DNA of 64,000 bases from Pseudomonas sp. P8_241. GTDB lineage: Bacteria; Pseudomonadota; Gammaproteobacteria; Pseudomonadales; Pseudomonadaceae. Under the pieces are notes generated by a model. It searched no databases and was not told the DNA's origin. It saw only the letters and a program-made list of their open reading frames with translations. A program made the position numbers and the translations under genes. The stretch lies in the NCBI RefSeq assembly GCF_034008315.1, contig NZ_CP125377.1, positions 4,586,501-4,650,500 of the forward strand. Direction: 5' to 3'. This document shows positions 9,302 through 18,206 of this stretch, piece after piece (positions within the stretch are counted from its first letter, which is position 1; the number at the start of each line of letters is the position of its first letter).

Positions 9302-10954
9302 TCAAGCGACATTAAAACGTGCCGACAACTGATCCAGTGCCCGCGCCAGTTGTTCCAGGTCCGCGGCGGCCGCCGCACTGCGCCCGGCGTTGGCCGACAG
9401 CGCACCGGTGCCGCTGGAGACACTCTCGACCCGAACAACCATTTCCCGGGTAACCCTGACCTGCTCGGTGATTACCGTGGCGATGGTGTCCACACTGCGG
9501 ATCACATCATCAGTGCCGCTGCGAATTTGCGCCACCGAATCACCGGCCTCATGGGCCAGACTGACGCCGTCGCGTACCCGGCTGACGACCCGACCGATGC
9601 CGTCGACCACCGCCAACGTACCCACTTGAATACGTTGCACAGTCAGGTCGATTTCGCCAATCGAACTGGCGGTGCGTTGGGCCAGCAGACGCACTTCGTC
9701 GGCGACCACGGCAAACCCGCGACCCGCCTCACCCGCCCGAGCAGCCTCGATGGCGGCATTCAGCGCCAGGAGGTTGGTTTGCTCGGCAATGCTGCGAATC
9801 ACATTGAGCACCTGGCTGATTTCTGCGGAGAACCCTTCGAGCTCACGAATGTGCACAGCCGTGTCGCTGATCACGTCACTGATGCGGTTCATCTCTTGGG
9901 CCATGTCGCGGATAAAGCCTTCACTCTTGCCCGAGCGCCCCGCCGAATGCTGGGTGATGTCACGTGACACATCGACATGGTTTTCCACTTCACTGATCGA
10001 CCCCGACAAATCTTCCACCGCACGGGAAATTCCGCGCACCGCGTCCGCCTGTTGCCGGGTGGCCGTGGAGGCCAGCTCTGCCGACTCGGCCATGTGTGCC
10101 GCTTCGCGACTGACCCGTTGTACCAGCTCGCGCATTTGAGAGATCAGCCCGTGCAGGCTGTCACGCATCAGCGCAATGTCGCGCAGCATCCGTGCGAACT
10201 CATCGCTGCCCCTGATATCGATCGGTTGCAACAGATCGCCACTGGCGATTGCACGCACACTGGCACCCGCCTGGGCAAAGGCGCGCTTGAGTCGACGTAA
10301 CGTGGAAAACGCAGTAAGGCTCCCCGCCAACCCGCCCACCAGCGCCAGTGCCAGGTACGCCAGTAACGTCGAACGATAGCGGTGCTGCGCCGACTCGTAG
10401 GCCTGCGCTGCGCTGATTTTCTGCAGTGCCTGCAACCTGCTCAGTTCAGCCACGGCGGCATTGCCCTGAGGCTCGGCCATGCGCAGAAAGGACAAAATGC
10501 CCGGCAGGCGAAAATCACCGGCACGAAAGGATTCCAGAAGGATGCCCAACTCATCCTGCCACGCCTGATAATGCTGGTCGAACGCATCCGCCGCCTGCTG
10601 CTCTTCACCGCTCAATGAGCGCTGGCGATAGCTTGCCCAGATCTCGGCCAGTGCCCGGTTATTGCTTTCGATGGCACTCAGGGTAGCTTCCACCGGTCGG
10701 TCGAACGCCGCTACCAGCGGGCCCTCAGGGTCTTGCTGGATCGCCAGCAAAACCTGGCGCCGACTTTCACCGAGGCGATGTTCGATCTCACCGAACATCA
10801 ACAATGTCGCCAGGTTGTCCTCGTTGATCGCGCGCAGACTGTCGCGCGCCTGTTGCAATCCATAGGCGCCCAACAGCACCGCCAGGACAAACAGCAACGT
10901 GGCCAACAGCGCCCAGAGCCACAGGCGCTGGGCGATAGTAATTGCCTTGAACAT
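9302..10954 (-). CDS. Methyl-accepting chemotaxis protein
   Basis: A 550-residue chemoreceptor. It has TM1 (about residues 10-32), a periplasmic four-helix-bundle sensor (about 33-185), TM2 (about 190-212), HAMP (about 213-268) and a signalling domain with the invariant hairpin tip [19 protein letters not shown]. It has no C-terminal CheR-docking pentapeptide and ends ARFNVA. ATG 10954 is preferred; an in-frame TTG lies two codons upstream. It lies between the amidase and the aldehyde dehydrogenase on the same strand. It may therefore sense the compound broken down by the island or a product of it, as seen for receptors encoded beside catabolic genes. The ligand cannot be read from the sequence. 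Confidence 0.9.
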   Translation of the reverse strand: MFKAITIAQRLWLWALLATLLFVLAVLLGAYGLQQARDSLRAINEDNLATLLMFGEIEHRLGESRRQVLLAIQQDPEGPLVAAFDRPVEATLSAIESNNRALAEIWASYRQRSLSGEEQQAADAFDQHYQAWQDELGILLESFRAGDFRLPGILSFLRMAEPQGNAAVAELSRLQALQKISAAQAYESAQHRYRSTLLAYLALALVGGLAGSLTAFSTLRRLKRAFAQAGASVRAIASGDLLQPIDIRGSDEFARMLRDIALMRDSLHGLISQMRELVQRVSREAAHMAESAELASTATRQQADAVRGISRAVEDLSGSISEVENHVDVSRDITQHSAGRSGKSEGFIRDMAQEMNRISDVISDTAVHIRELEGFSAEISQVLNVIRSIAEQTNLLALNAAIEAARAGEAGRGFAVVADEVRLLAQRTASSIGEIDLTVQRIQVGTLAVVDGIGRVVSRVRDGVSLAHEAGDSVAQIRSGTDDVIRSVDTIATVITEQVRVTREMVVRVESVSSGTGALSANAGRSAAAAADLEQLARALDQLSARFNVA

Positions 10955-11009
10955 TTTCAATGGCCTGTCTCAAGCAGCGGACAGGGGCGAAGGCACCCCT
11001 GCGCTGGAA

Positions 11010-12434
11010 TCAGTCGGAGGTGACCCCGGCCAGCATGGCCGCCAGATAGTGTTCGCCGTAAGGCGGCAGCAGGCCCCATTCACGGCGTGGGTCGTGGACT
11101 GATGCCTTGAACACCGTGCGCATGTGACTGAATTCGAGGAAGCCTTCGCGGCCGTGATAATGCCCCATGCCTGAAGCACCGACGCCACCGAATGGCGCAT
11201 CGTGCAGCGCGGGGTGCATCATCACATCGTTAAGGGTGACCCCGCCGGACAGGGTGTGCTCGAGCACGTAACGTTGCTCTTGAGCATCCTCGCCGAAGTA
11301 GTACAACGCCAGCGGACGTGGCCTGCCGTTGATGTCGGTGATGACCTGATCGAGTTCGTCATAGCTGAGCACGACCATCGCCGGGCCGAAGATTTCCTCG
11401 TGCATGATCAGGCTGTCCGGGGCCGGATCGATCACCACTCGCAGCGGACGACGACGGTCTTGGGCATCTACGGCCAGGGGTTCGGGAAGGCACTCGATGC
11501 GCGTGCCGCGGGATTCGGCGTCCTGCACCAAACCTTCGACCCGCTCCAGATGACGCTGGTTGACCACCGCCACCACATCCGGGTTGCCGGCCACTGTCGG
11601 GTTGAGATCGCGATAGGCACTGCGCAGCGCATCGAGAAACGATTCCAGCTGAGCCTTGGGTACGTAGACCAGATCCGGATTGATACAAACCTGCCCACCA
11701 TTGCAAATCTTGCCCGCCGCGAGGTTGAAGGCTGTTTTGTTCAGGTCGGCAGTGTGCGAAATGATCACCGGCGACTTGCCGCCGAGTTCCAGGGTCACCG
11801 GCACCAGGTTTTTTGCGGCATTGCCCATCACTAGCCGACCAATCGCCGTGCTGCCGGTGAACACCAGGTGATCGAAGGGTTGACTGCTGAAGGCTTCGCC
11901 CAGATCCGGCCCGCCGTTGACCACCGCCACAACCTGCGGATCAAGGTGTTCGGCACACAGACGCGCGACCAATTCAGCGGTGCGCGGCACCACTTCGGAA
12001 GGCTTGAGGATGGCCCGGTTACCGGCCGCCAGGGCCGAAGCCAACGGGCTGAACAAGGTATACAGCGGGGCGTTCCAGGTCCCGAGAATGCCCACCGTGC
12101 CTTTTGGCTGGTGCATGACCCAAGCCCGTGCGCCGAGCTGGTCATAGGGGGAAAACATCTCGCGCGGCTCGTCCTGCATCCATTCCTGTAGATGGTCACG
12201 GGCATGCTTGAGCGAAGCCAGGGTGCCCAGTACGTCATTCATCAGAGAGAAACCGACAGGCCGCCCGCCAAAGTCCTGGTCGATCGCCGCAGTCAATGCT
12301 TCGTGGTTCTGGACCAACAGGTCGATCACTTGCTGCAGGCGCTGGCGGCGGGTGTCGGCGCTGACACTGCCGGCGCTGGCAAAGGCGCTTTTCTGTTGCG
12401 CCAGCAGGTTGGAAAGGTCTTTGGCTGAACTCAT
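11010..12434 (-). CDS. Aldehyde dehydrogenase, coniferyl-aldehyde dehydrogenase subfamily
   Basis: A 474-residue NAD(P)-dependent aldehyde dehydrogenase. It shows the catalytic Glu in LELGGKSPV, the nucleophilic Cys in NGGQVCINPD and the cofactor-binding GTWNAPLYT and FTGSTAIG segments. Overall it is closest to the short CalB/YwdH-like ALDHs, which oxidise coniferyl or long-chain aldehydes to acids. The ATG follows a GGGGATAACA leader. It begins the long minus-strand run and is divergent from the flavin reductase. In the proposed steroid/bile-acid context it could oxidise a side-chain aldehyde released by an aldolase, which is inference. Confidence 0.88.
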   Translation of the reverse strand: MSSAKDLSNLLAQQKSAFASAGSVSADTRRQRLQQVIDLLVQNHEALTAAIDQDFGGRPVGFSLMNDVLGTLASLKHARDHLQEWMQDEPREMFSPYDQLGARAWVMHQPKGTVGILGTWNAPLYTLFSPLASALAAGNRAILKPSEVVPRTAELVARLCAEHLDPQVVAVVNGGPDLGEAFSSQPFDHLVFTGSTAIGRLVMGNAAKNLVPVTLELGGKSPVIISHTADLNKTAFNLAAGKICNGGQVCINPDLVYVPKAQLESFLDALRSAYRDLNPTVAGNPDVVAVVNQRHLERVEGLVQDAESRGTRIECLPEPLAVDAQDRRRPLRVVIDPAPDSLIMHEEIFGPAMVVLSYDELDQVITDINGRPRPLALYYFGEDAQEQRYVLEHTLSGGVTLNDVMMHPALHDAPFGGVGASGMGHYHGREGFLEFSHMRTVFKASVHDPRREWGLLPPYGEHYLAAMLAGVTSD

Positions 12435-12518
12435 TGTTATCCCCTTGCAGGTTGGCTCGATGGCCGCTGAGCGCCCGATGCGCCTGACGCCACCCTAGCC
12501 TCGCCGCCCGCTGCACCG

Positions 12519-12538
12519 CCTCGTCCAATCGGACGAGG
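12519..12538. promoter_or_regulatory. Perfect 20-base palindrome, candidate operator
   Basis: CCTCGTCC-AATC-GGACGAGG lies in the 196-base divergent promoter region between the aldehyde dehydrogenase and flavin reductase genes. The arms are perfect. Its core is shared with the site at 1597-1610. It is a likely target of a dimeric regulator such as the TetR protein at 14943-15578. Confidence 0.5.
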
Positions 12539-12630
12539 CCCTGCATTAGCGTTAGTCCGTTGAGACGATGTTCAGGGCCTGCAAACGCCCAATACTGGCC
12601 ATACGAAAATTCCACTCCATGAGGCCAGTC

Positions 12631-13614
12631 ATGGCAATCCAAAACATCAGCTTCGATCCCCAGGCATTTCGTGCCGCGCTCGGCACGTTCACCACCGGGG
12701 TCACGATCATCACCACCCAAACCGAAGACGGCTCGCCCGTGGGCATCACCGCCAATAGCTTCAACTCGGTTTCACTCAACCCGCCGCTGGTGCTCTGGAG
12801 CCTGTCCAAGCAAGCGCGCAGCCTGCCGGTGTTCAGCAACGGCAAGCATTGGAACGTGCACGTACTGTCCACGGAGCAAGAGACCCTGTCGGGACGTTTC
12901 GCCACCCAGGGCGAGGACAAGTTCGCCGAGATCGAACTGGATCATGGCGTCAGCGAGGCACCGCTGCTGCAGGATTGCACGGCACGCTTCCAGTGCCGCA
13001 CGGCCTTCCAGTACGAAGGCGGCGACCACGTGATCTTTGTCGGCGAGGTACTCGCCTTCGATCACAGCGACCGGGCGCCACTGGCGTTCCAGAGTGGCCA
13101 ATACGCCCTGGCCACGCGCAAGCCACGCAGCGAGTTGCGCCTGGCGACCACACCGCCACCACCGGAATGCAGCTACACCGAGGACTTGCTCGGTTACCTG
13201 TTGGGACGCGCGCATTACCAGGTACTCAACGCCTTGCGCCACTTGCTGAACAGTCAGCAGTTGGACGAACAGACATTTTTTGTTCTGTCGATTTTGTGTA
13301 TCCGCGACAACCTGACCCTCGAGGAAATCAACACCTTCGTAAATTACACCGGCCGCGAAGTCACGCTGGCGAGCATGCGTTTTCTCGAACGCCAGCGTCT
13401 TGTCGCATTCGAGGGACCGGCAGATTCGCTGCGGTTTGTCCTCACAGCCCAGGGTCGCGAAGTTTCACTGCACCAACTGGCGCTGGCCAAGGCCGTGGAA
13501 GAAGACCTCTCCGTCAAGCTCGGCGCCGCCGACGCCCAGGCCTTGAAGGTCTTGCTCAAGCGCCTGATTGTCGTCAGTGACCCGGGCTTGCCTGATCTGT
13601 GGGCACCGCGGTGA
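12631..13614 (+). CDS. Two-domain flavin reductase with MarR-like C-terminal domain
   Basis: A 327-residue protein. Residues 1-165 form a flavin reductase domain of the HpaC/NmoB type (ALGTFTTGVTIITTQ, then GITANSFNSVSLNPP). It reduces FMN/FAD with NAD(P)H for a two-component monooxygenase. Residues about 190-327 form a winged-helix, MarR-like domain (LTLEEINTFVNYTG, LERQRLVAFEG, LTAQGREV). The same layout is known in the C1 reductase of p-hydroxyphenylacetate hydroxylase from Acinetobacter, where the extra domain binds substrate and controls reductase activity. No oxygenase partner is in this window. ATG 12631 is chosen; ATG 12619 is possible. It is followed by an overlapping transporter gene. 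Confidence 0.85.
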   Translation: MAIQNISFDPQAFRAALGTFTTGVTIITTQTEDGSPVGITANSFNSVSLNPPLVLWSLSKQARSLPVFSNGKHWNVHVLSTEQETLSGRFATQGEDKFAEIELDHGVSEAPLLQDCTARFQCRTAFQYEGGDHVIFVGEVLAFDHSDRAPLAFQSGQYALATRKPRSELRLATTPPPPECSYTEDLLGYLLGRAHYQVLNALRHLLNSQQLDEQTFFVLSILCIRDNLTLEEINTFVNYTGREVTLASMRFLERQRLVAFEGPADSLRFVLTAQGREVSLHQLALAKAVEEDLSVKLGAADAQALKVLLKRLIVVSDPGLPDLWAPR

Positions 13615-14939
13615 CCGCCCGCGCAGGTTTATTGTCACCGGTCAGCGTCGGCTGGGGCAGCCATGGTTTGTTAATGCTGCTGGCCATGGTGTTTGCCGAC
13701 AACTTCGTCGGGCGACAAATACTCGCGGTCATGGTCGAACCGATCAAAGCCGAATTCGCGGTCGGCGACACCGCCATAGGCCTGATCTCGGGCCTGGCGT
13801 TCGCCGCAGTCTATGCGTTGATGGGCCTGCCGGCGGGACGACTGGTGGACCGCATGCCGCGAATTCGTCTGCTGGCAATGTCTTGCCTGTTGTGGGCTGT
13901 GGCGACCATGGCTTGCGGGTTGGCCGGCAGCTTTCTGGCACTGGCCATTGCGCGAATGCTGGTGGCCGTCAGCGAATCGCCGACGACGTCGGCCTCGCTG
14001 TCGTTGATCGCTGACCTGTATCCACCCCAACGCCGCTCATTTGCCATCAGTTGTTTTACCGCGGCACCGACCTTTTCTTCGATCATCGGTTTGAGTATCG
14101 GCGCCTGGGTGGTGGAACACTATGGCTGGCGTACTGCGTTCGTTGCCCTTGGCGTGCCGGCCCTGGTGTTCAGCGCCATCCTGGCGTTCGCCGTGCGTGA
14201 CCCGCAGCGCGGCCGCTGGGACCTCACGCCACAGCCCCACACGCAACCCGCGCTGCTCGGCATGTACGCCGAAGCACGCAAACTCTGGGCTCTGCCGGCC
14301 TACCGATGCCTGATCCTCGCCGGTGGCCTGACCACGCTCAGCGCCTACGCCATTGGCATGTGGAACACCAGTTTTCTGGTGCGCTCCCACGGCTTGTCAC
14401 TGCAACACGCCGGACTGCTTGCGGGGGTAATCTGCGGTATTTCGGCCGGGATCGGAGGCCTGTTCAGTGGCTGGTTGAGCGACCGGCTGTGCCGCCGCCA
14501 TCCACACTGGCAAATTTCGATTCCGGTGCTGGGCCACCTGGCAGCAATCAGCGCGCTGATCCCCTACCTGCTCTGGTCCGATTCCCTGCTGGTGCGCCTG
14601 GGCGATGTACCGATTCCACGCGCCATGCTCTGGTGCGCGCTCTATTCGTTTTTTTCCGTCTGGTGGGTCGCCCCGTCCTACAACCTCGTCACCCAATTGG
14701 TACCAGCCGGTCGACGCGGGACCGCCATGGCGTTGCAAACCATCGTCAGCACGCTGCTCGGGGTCGGTGTCGGGCCACTGATAACCGGCTTGTTCAGCGA
14801 TATGTTGCTTCCCGTGTTCGGCCGTGAGTCTCTGCGCTATGCACTGCTGTTGGTCAATTTGCCGGTGGTTTGCGCGGTGTTGTTGCTGATCCGCACTGCC
14901 CACCATGCGTCCAGAACGGATTATCGCCACTCGGAATAA
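13611..14939 (+). CDS. MFS transporter
   Basis: A membrane protein of about 442 residues with twelve predicted hydrophobic segments. The loop GLPAGRLVDRMPR near residue 75 matches the MFS 2-3 loop signature. It resembles the anion/aromatic-acid and sugar-phosphate type branches of the family, so uptake of an organic acid is likely. The start is unsure: GTG 13611 overlaps the preceding stop by four bases (GTGA), while GTG 13599 would overlap by 16. It lies between the flavin reductase and the TetR gene in one operon, so it probably imports the substrate of this island. Confidence 0.85.
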   Translation: MTARAGLLSPVSVGWGSHGLLMLLAMVFADNFVGRQILAVMVEPIKAEFAVGDTAIGLISGLAFAAVYALMGLPAGRLVDRMPRIRLLAMSCLLWAVATMACGLAGSFLALAIARMLVAVSESPTTSASLSLIADLYPPQRRSFAISCFTAAPTFSSIIGLSIGAWVVEHYGWRTAFVALGVPALVFSAILAFAVRDPQRGRWDLTPQPHTQPALLGMYAEARKLWALPAYRCLILAGGLTTLSAYAIGMWNTSFLVRSHGLSLQHAGLLAGVICGISAGIGGLFSGWLSDRLCRRHPHWQISIPVLGHLAAISALIPYLLWSDSLLVRLGDVPIPRAMLWCALYSFFSVWWVAPSYNLVTQLVPAGRRGTAMALQTIVSTLLGVGVGPLITGLFSDMLLPVFGRESLRYALLLVNLPVVCAVLLLIRTAHHASRTDYRHSE

Positions 14940-14942
14940 CTC

Positions 14943-15578
14943 ATGCTGATCAAATCGCAACACAGCGCCCGCGATCGAGTGCTTGACGCGGCCATTGAGC
15001 TCTTTGCCACACAGGGTTTCCAGTCGATCGGCTTGCGCGACCTGGCGAGTTACGTGGGGCTGCACGCCGGATCGCTGTACCATCACATCGAAAGCAAACA
15101 ATCCTTGTTGTTCGAACTGATTGAGTCCGCCTTGTCGGACTTGTTGCTGGACACTACGCGTCGAATGAAAGGAGCACGAAGCCCCCAAAAGCGTCTGCTG
15201 CTGTTTATTCAGGCCTTCGCTGCCTTCAGCTGCAACGAAAAACACAGGTTGACGCTGATTACCCGGGAGTTCTTCAATCTCAATCAAGAACAAAAGCAGC
15301 AGATCCTCCAGCTCAAAGACAGATACTCGTCTGCTCTTTGCACCATCATTCGCGATGTAGGCGGCGCAGAAGGCAAACATTCGGCAGCCCCCTGCCCGAC
15401 CACGAATGCGCTCATTGTCCTTCTGTTCGGCCAGTCACAATGGTACGGCACTGAAACAACCGAAGTGCGACTGACAGAAACACTCACAGCGCTTGCTTCC
15501 AGCATTATTGCCAGCAGCAGGAAGACTGAAGTCACTACAATGCTGCATGCTGGCCTTCCCTGCTCCAGAGCAAGGTAA
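14943..15578 (+). CDS. TetR family transcriptional regulator
   Basis: A 211-residue repressor-type protein. The N-terminal helix-turn-helix (residues 10-55: RVLDAAIELFATQGF, then GSLYHHIESKQSLL) is canonical. The C-terminal ligand domain is unclassified. It starts three bases after the transporter stop, so it is cotranscribed with the transporter and flavin reductase. It is the best local candidate for the protein that binds the CGTC-N5-GGACG palindromes at 1597 and 12519. Confidence 0.88.
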   Translation: MLIKSQHSARDRVLDAAIELFATQGFQSIGLRDLASYVGLHAGSLYHHIESKQSLLFELIESALSDLLLDTTRRMKGARSPQKRLLLFIQAFAAFSCNEKHRLTLITREFFNLNQEQKQQILQLKDRYSSALCTIIRDVGGAEGKHSAAPCPTTNALIVLLFGQSQWYGTETTEVRLTETLTALASSIIASSRKTEVTTMLHAGLPCSRAR

Positions 15579-15690
15579 AAACCCTCAAACGTGGGAGAAT
15601 CCTATCCATACCCCATGGTTTTGCCGTAGGCTCGATACCGATCCGAAGGCAAAACATGAAATCTCGCACACGGCTGTCAATTGTTTCCCA

Positions 15691-16821
15691 ATGCGCAAAC
15701 TTCTGTACCTGACATTCTCCATGGCGTTGCTCGCCACTGTGACGACCTACGCCATGTGGGCCGCGGATCGACCGGTGGGCCACTACCTCTCGGACCTGCG
15801 GATCAGTCTCGCCGTCGATCAAGGCACACCCTCTGATCGCGGCAATCTGCTGGGCATCCAGCCCGAGCTGTTTCCCACTGACTATCAAAGCCCCGAGCGT
15901 CTGCGCCGTAAACTCGCAGCCTACTTGCACGCTGCCCGGGACCAGGGCTTGTTGAACGCCAAGACCATCGTGGTGCTGCCGGAACATGTCGGCACCTGGC
16001 TGATGGTCAGCGGGGAGAAGGATGAGTTGTACCAGGCCTCTTCCCTGAAAGAGGCCATGAACTGGCTGGCGGTGAGTAATCCGCTGAAATTCGTTCGCGC
16101 CTTGATCACGGCGGACGGCGGCAATCGTCTGGATGACGCCCACTTGCGCATGAAAGCCAAGGGCATGGCCAGAGATTACCAGGCACTGTTCGGCGGACTG
16201 GCCAAAGAATTCCACGTGACCCTGGTGGCGGGCTCCATCGTGCTGCCCGAACCCGGCATTATCGACGGCACGCTGAAAATCGGGCGCGGAGCACTGTACA
16301 ACAGCAGCGTGGTGTTTGACCCCGAGGGTGTGCCAATCGGTCAGCCCCAGCGCCAATTGCGGCCGTTTTTTACCGAAAACGCTACTGACCGTACCCATGA
16401 CGAGCGCGCACCGAATGTCTTCGATACCCCGGCCGGTCGTCTGGGCATACTGATCGGGCGCGACAGCTGGTATGCAAAAAACTACCGCAAGCTCGACGAT
16501 CAGAGCGTGCAACTGGTTGCCGTACCGGCGTTTGTCGCGGGCCGTGGCGCCTGGGATCGGCCGTGGCGAAATGAGCGCGGCGACCCCTCATCCGGGTCAA
16601 TCAGCCCCATACCCGGTGATCTGAGCGAAGGGCAAGCCTGGCATCGCCTCACCCTCACCACCCAGGCACCGCAAAGTCAGGCCATTGCCGGCGTGAGTGT
16701 GTTTCTGCGCGGTCAGTTCTGGGATCAGGGCAGCGCCGGGCAAAGCTTTCTCAGTAGCAATGGGCAACAGTTCGCCGACGGCAACGCCCATGGTGCACGC
16801 TTGCTGAACCTCTGGTTGTAA
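15691..16821 (+). CDS. Nitrilase-superfamily-like protein lacking catalytic Lys and Cys
   Basis: A protein of about 376 residues. Residues 1-25 form a hydrophobic signal or anchor (KLLYLTFSMALLATVTTYAMW). The rest has the carbon-nitrogen hydrolase fold. The catalytic Glu is present in VVLPEH. The segment that should carry Lys reads GQPQRQLRPFF, and the segment that should carry the nucleophile reads LGILIGRDSW, with Gly where Cys is expected. It is therefore unlikely to hydrolyse C-N bonds in the usual way. ATG 15691 starts the signal peptide; a longer frame upstream overlaps the TetR gene and is not supported. An AraC regulator starts three bases after its stop, suggesting a two-gene unit. 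Confidence 0.75.
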   Translation: MRKLLYLTFSMALLATVTTYAMWAADRPVGHYLSDLRISLAVDQGTPSDRGNLLGIQPELFPTDYQSPERLRRKLAAYLHAARDQGLLNAKTIVVLPEHVGTWLMVSGEKDELYQASSLKEAMNWLAVSNPLKFVRALITADGGNRLDDAHLRMKAKGMARDYQALFGGLAKEFHVTLVAGSIVLPEPGIIDGTLKIGRGALYNSSVVFDPEGVPIGQPQRQLRPFFTENATDRTHDERAPNVFDTPAGRLGILIGRDSWYAKNYRKLDDQSVQLVAVPAFVAGRGAWDRPWRNERGDPSSGSISPIPGDLSEGQAWHRLTLTTQAPQSQAIAGVSVFLRGQFWDQGSAGQSFLSSNGQQFADGNAHGARLLNLWL

Positions 16822-16824
16822 TCC

Positions 16825-17865
16825 ATGAAACCGCAGCCGATGCGTCTTGGCGATCTTACCGTAGGCTTTGTTCACAGCCTGGCCGATGCTGTACGTAGCC
16901 ATGGCGTGGACCCACAGCCGCTGCTTGAACAATATGGCCTGGATACGGCGCGCCTGAGCGAAGCGGGAGCGCGCCTGTCGATCCCGCGGTACATGCGCTT
17001 GGGACACGCAGCCATTCAATTGACCCACAACCCGGCACTGGGCTTGCTCATGGGTCAGCTCAGCCGCTTGAGCCAGCTAGGCCTTGCCGGGGTCACCGCC
17101 GCCCAGGCGCCTACGGTCCGAGAGGCGGCGCGATGCCTGATTCGATTCGAGGCCTTGTACGGTTCCAATTATCGCGGCCAATCCAGCTTTCACGAAGACG
17201 CTCGGGGCGCCTGGCTGCGTTTCTATTCCATCAGCCCCTATAACGCCTACAACCGTTTTGTGGTGGACTCGATCATTGCCGGCTGGCTGCAGCATTTATC
17301 CAGCATCAGCCCTGCCCCGCTAAGCGCCGAACGCATCGAAATAGAGTTCGATGAACCTGATTACCGCGCCGCCTATGAGACCTTGGGAGAGAGTCCGATC
17401 CAGTTTGGCGGCGAGCACAATCAACTGCGGCTGAGCCTGGCAAGCCTCGCCCAGCGCAATCCCGAACACTGCCCAAGTACCTGGCGGCATCTGTTGCTAT
17501 TGTGCGAACGGGAACTGGAACAACTGACGCGCACCCGCAGCCTGCGTGAACGGATCATCGCGCTGCTCGGGCCTTTGCTCAGTGGCGGCCGGGAACCCGA
17601 CCTGGAAGAAGTGGCGGCACGCCTGAAGCTGCCCACCTGGACCTTGCGCCGCAAACTGGCCGAGGAAGGCACGCAGTTTCGTGCGATTCTCAACGACACC
17701 CGTCGCGATCTGGCCATGACGTACATACGCGACACCGAACTGGCGTTCGGAGAAATCGCCTACCTGCTGGGCTTTGCGTCAGCCGAAGCGTTTCAACGTG
17801 CATTCAAACGCTGGAACGGCCAGACGCCCGGCGAGTTTCGCCGCAGTCATCGCCAATCCGCCTGA
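16825..17865 (+). CDS. AraC family regulator (OruR/ArgR-like architecture)
   Basis: A 346-residue regulator with an N-terminal arabinose-binding-like domain (residues about 20-205, found in OruR and related Pseudomonas activators). A C-terminal pair of AraC helix-turn-helix motifs follows (about 245-340: LEEVAARLKLPTWTLRRKL, then ELAFGEIAYLLGFASAEAF). The ATG lies three bases after the nitrilase-like gene. It probably controls that gene or the adjacent catabolic genes; the effector is unknown. Confidence 0.88.
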   Translation: MKPQPMRLGDLTVGFVHSLADAVRSHGVDPQPLLEQYGLDTARLSEAGARLSIPRYMRLGHAAIQLTHNPALGLLMGQLSRLSQLGLAGVTAAQAPTVREAARCLIRFEALYGSNYRGQSSFHEDARGAWLRFYSISPYNAYNRFVVDSIIAGWLQHLSSISPAPLSAERIEIEFDEPDYRAAYETLGESPIQFGGEHNQLRLSLASLAQRNPEHCPSTWRHLLLLCERELEQLTRTRSLRERIIALLGPLLSGGREPDLEEVAARLKLPTWTLRRKLAEEGTQFRAILNDTRRDLAMTYIRDTELAFGEIAYLLGFASAEAFQRAFKRWNGQTPGEFRRSHRQSA

Positions 17866-17868
17866 CGC

Positions 17869-17955
17869 TTACAGCTCAGTCGCGTCTTCCGCTGGCTCCA
17901 GCGGGTCCAATTCAAACGCCTGATACTCGAGCAGCTCTTCTTGATAATCGTCCAT
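17869..17955 (-). CDS. Possible 28-residue acidic peptide
   Basis: A short ORF starting MDDYQEELLEYQAFELDP and ending EDATEL. It is strongly acidic (about a third Asp/Glu) with a predicted amphipathic helix. A G-rich GGGGGA stretch precedes the ATG by seven bases. It lies alone in a 340-base gap, convergent with the AraC gene. I recognise no domain. The ordered composition and the ribosome-site-like sequence make it more than random, but it needs conservation or proteomic support. Confidence 0.4.
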   Translation of the reverse strand: MDDYQEELLEYQAFELDPLEPAEDATEL

Positions 17956-18206
17956 TCCTGAATCCCCCACCGCGTATTGAAAACGTCTGAATAAATGACC
18001 AGCCCCTCAAGCATAAAGTGCCCGCGTGAAAGAAAAATGACGCGGACACGACACTCTGTTGCTACTGAATAAAACGTAGCAGCTGGTTCGGAATTTATCA
18101 TTGGTTTTTTCGTAGCAAGCCTCAGAACAGTGGCCTGGTTTGATGCGGATCAATCTTTGAGGCTATCACCGGATCAGTCGTCTGAACCGATCCGGCGACT
18201 TCTTAC
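17956..18206. other. Intergenic region without a clear gene
   Basis: This stretch between the small acidic ORF and the DUF2242 lipoprotein is relatively AT-rich. It contains a weak hairpin (GCCCGCGT / ACGCGGAC, 18020-18047) and a second one near 18170-18195 (CGGATCAG / CTGAACCG), which may end the lipoprotein transcript. No open frame with coding character was found. Confidence 0.4.

Noticed and set aside
17847..18101. An 84-codon minus-strand frame after the AraC gene
   Set aside because: No ribosome site or ordered composition; the 28-codon frame on the same strand is the better candidate.
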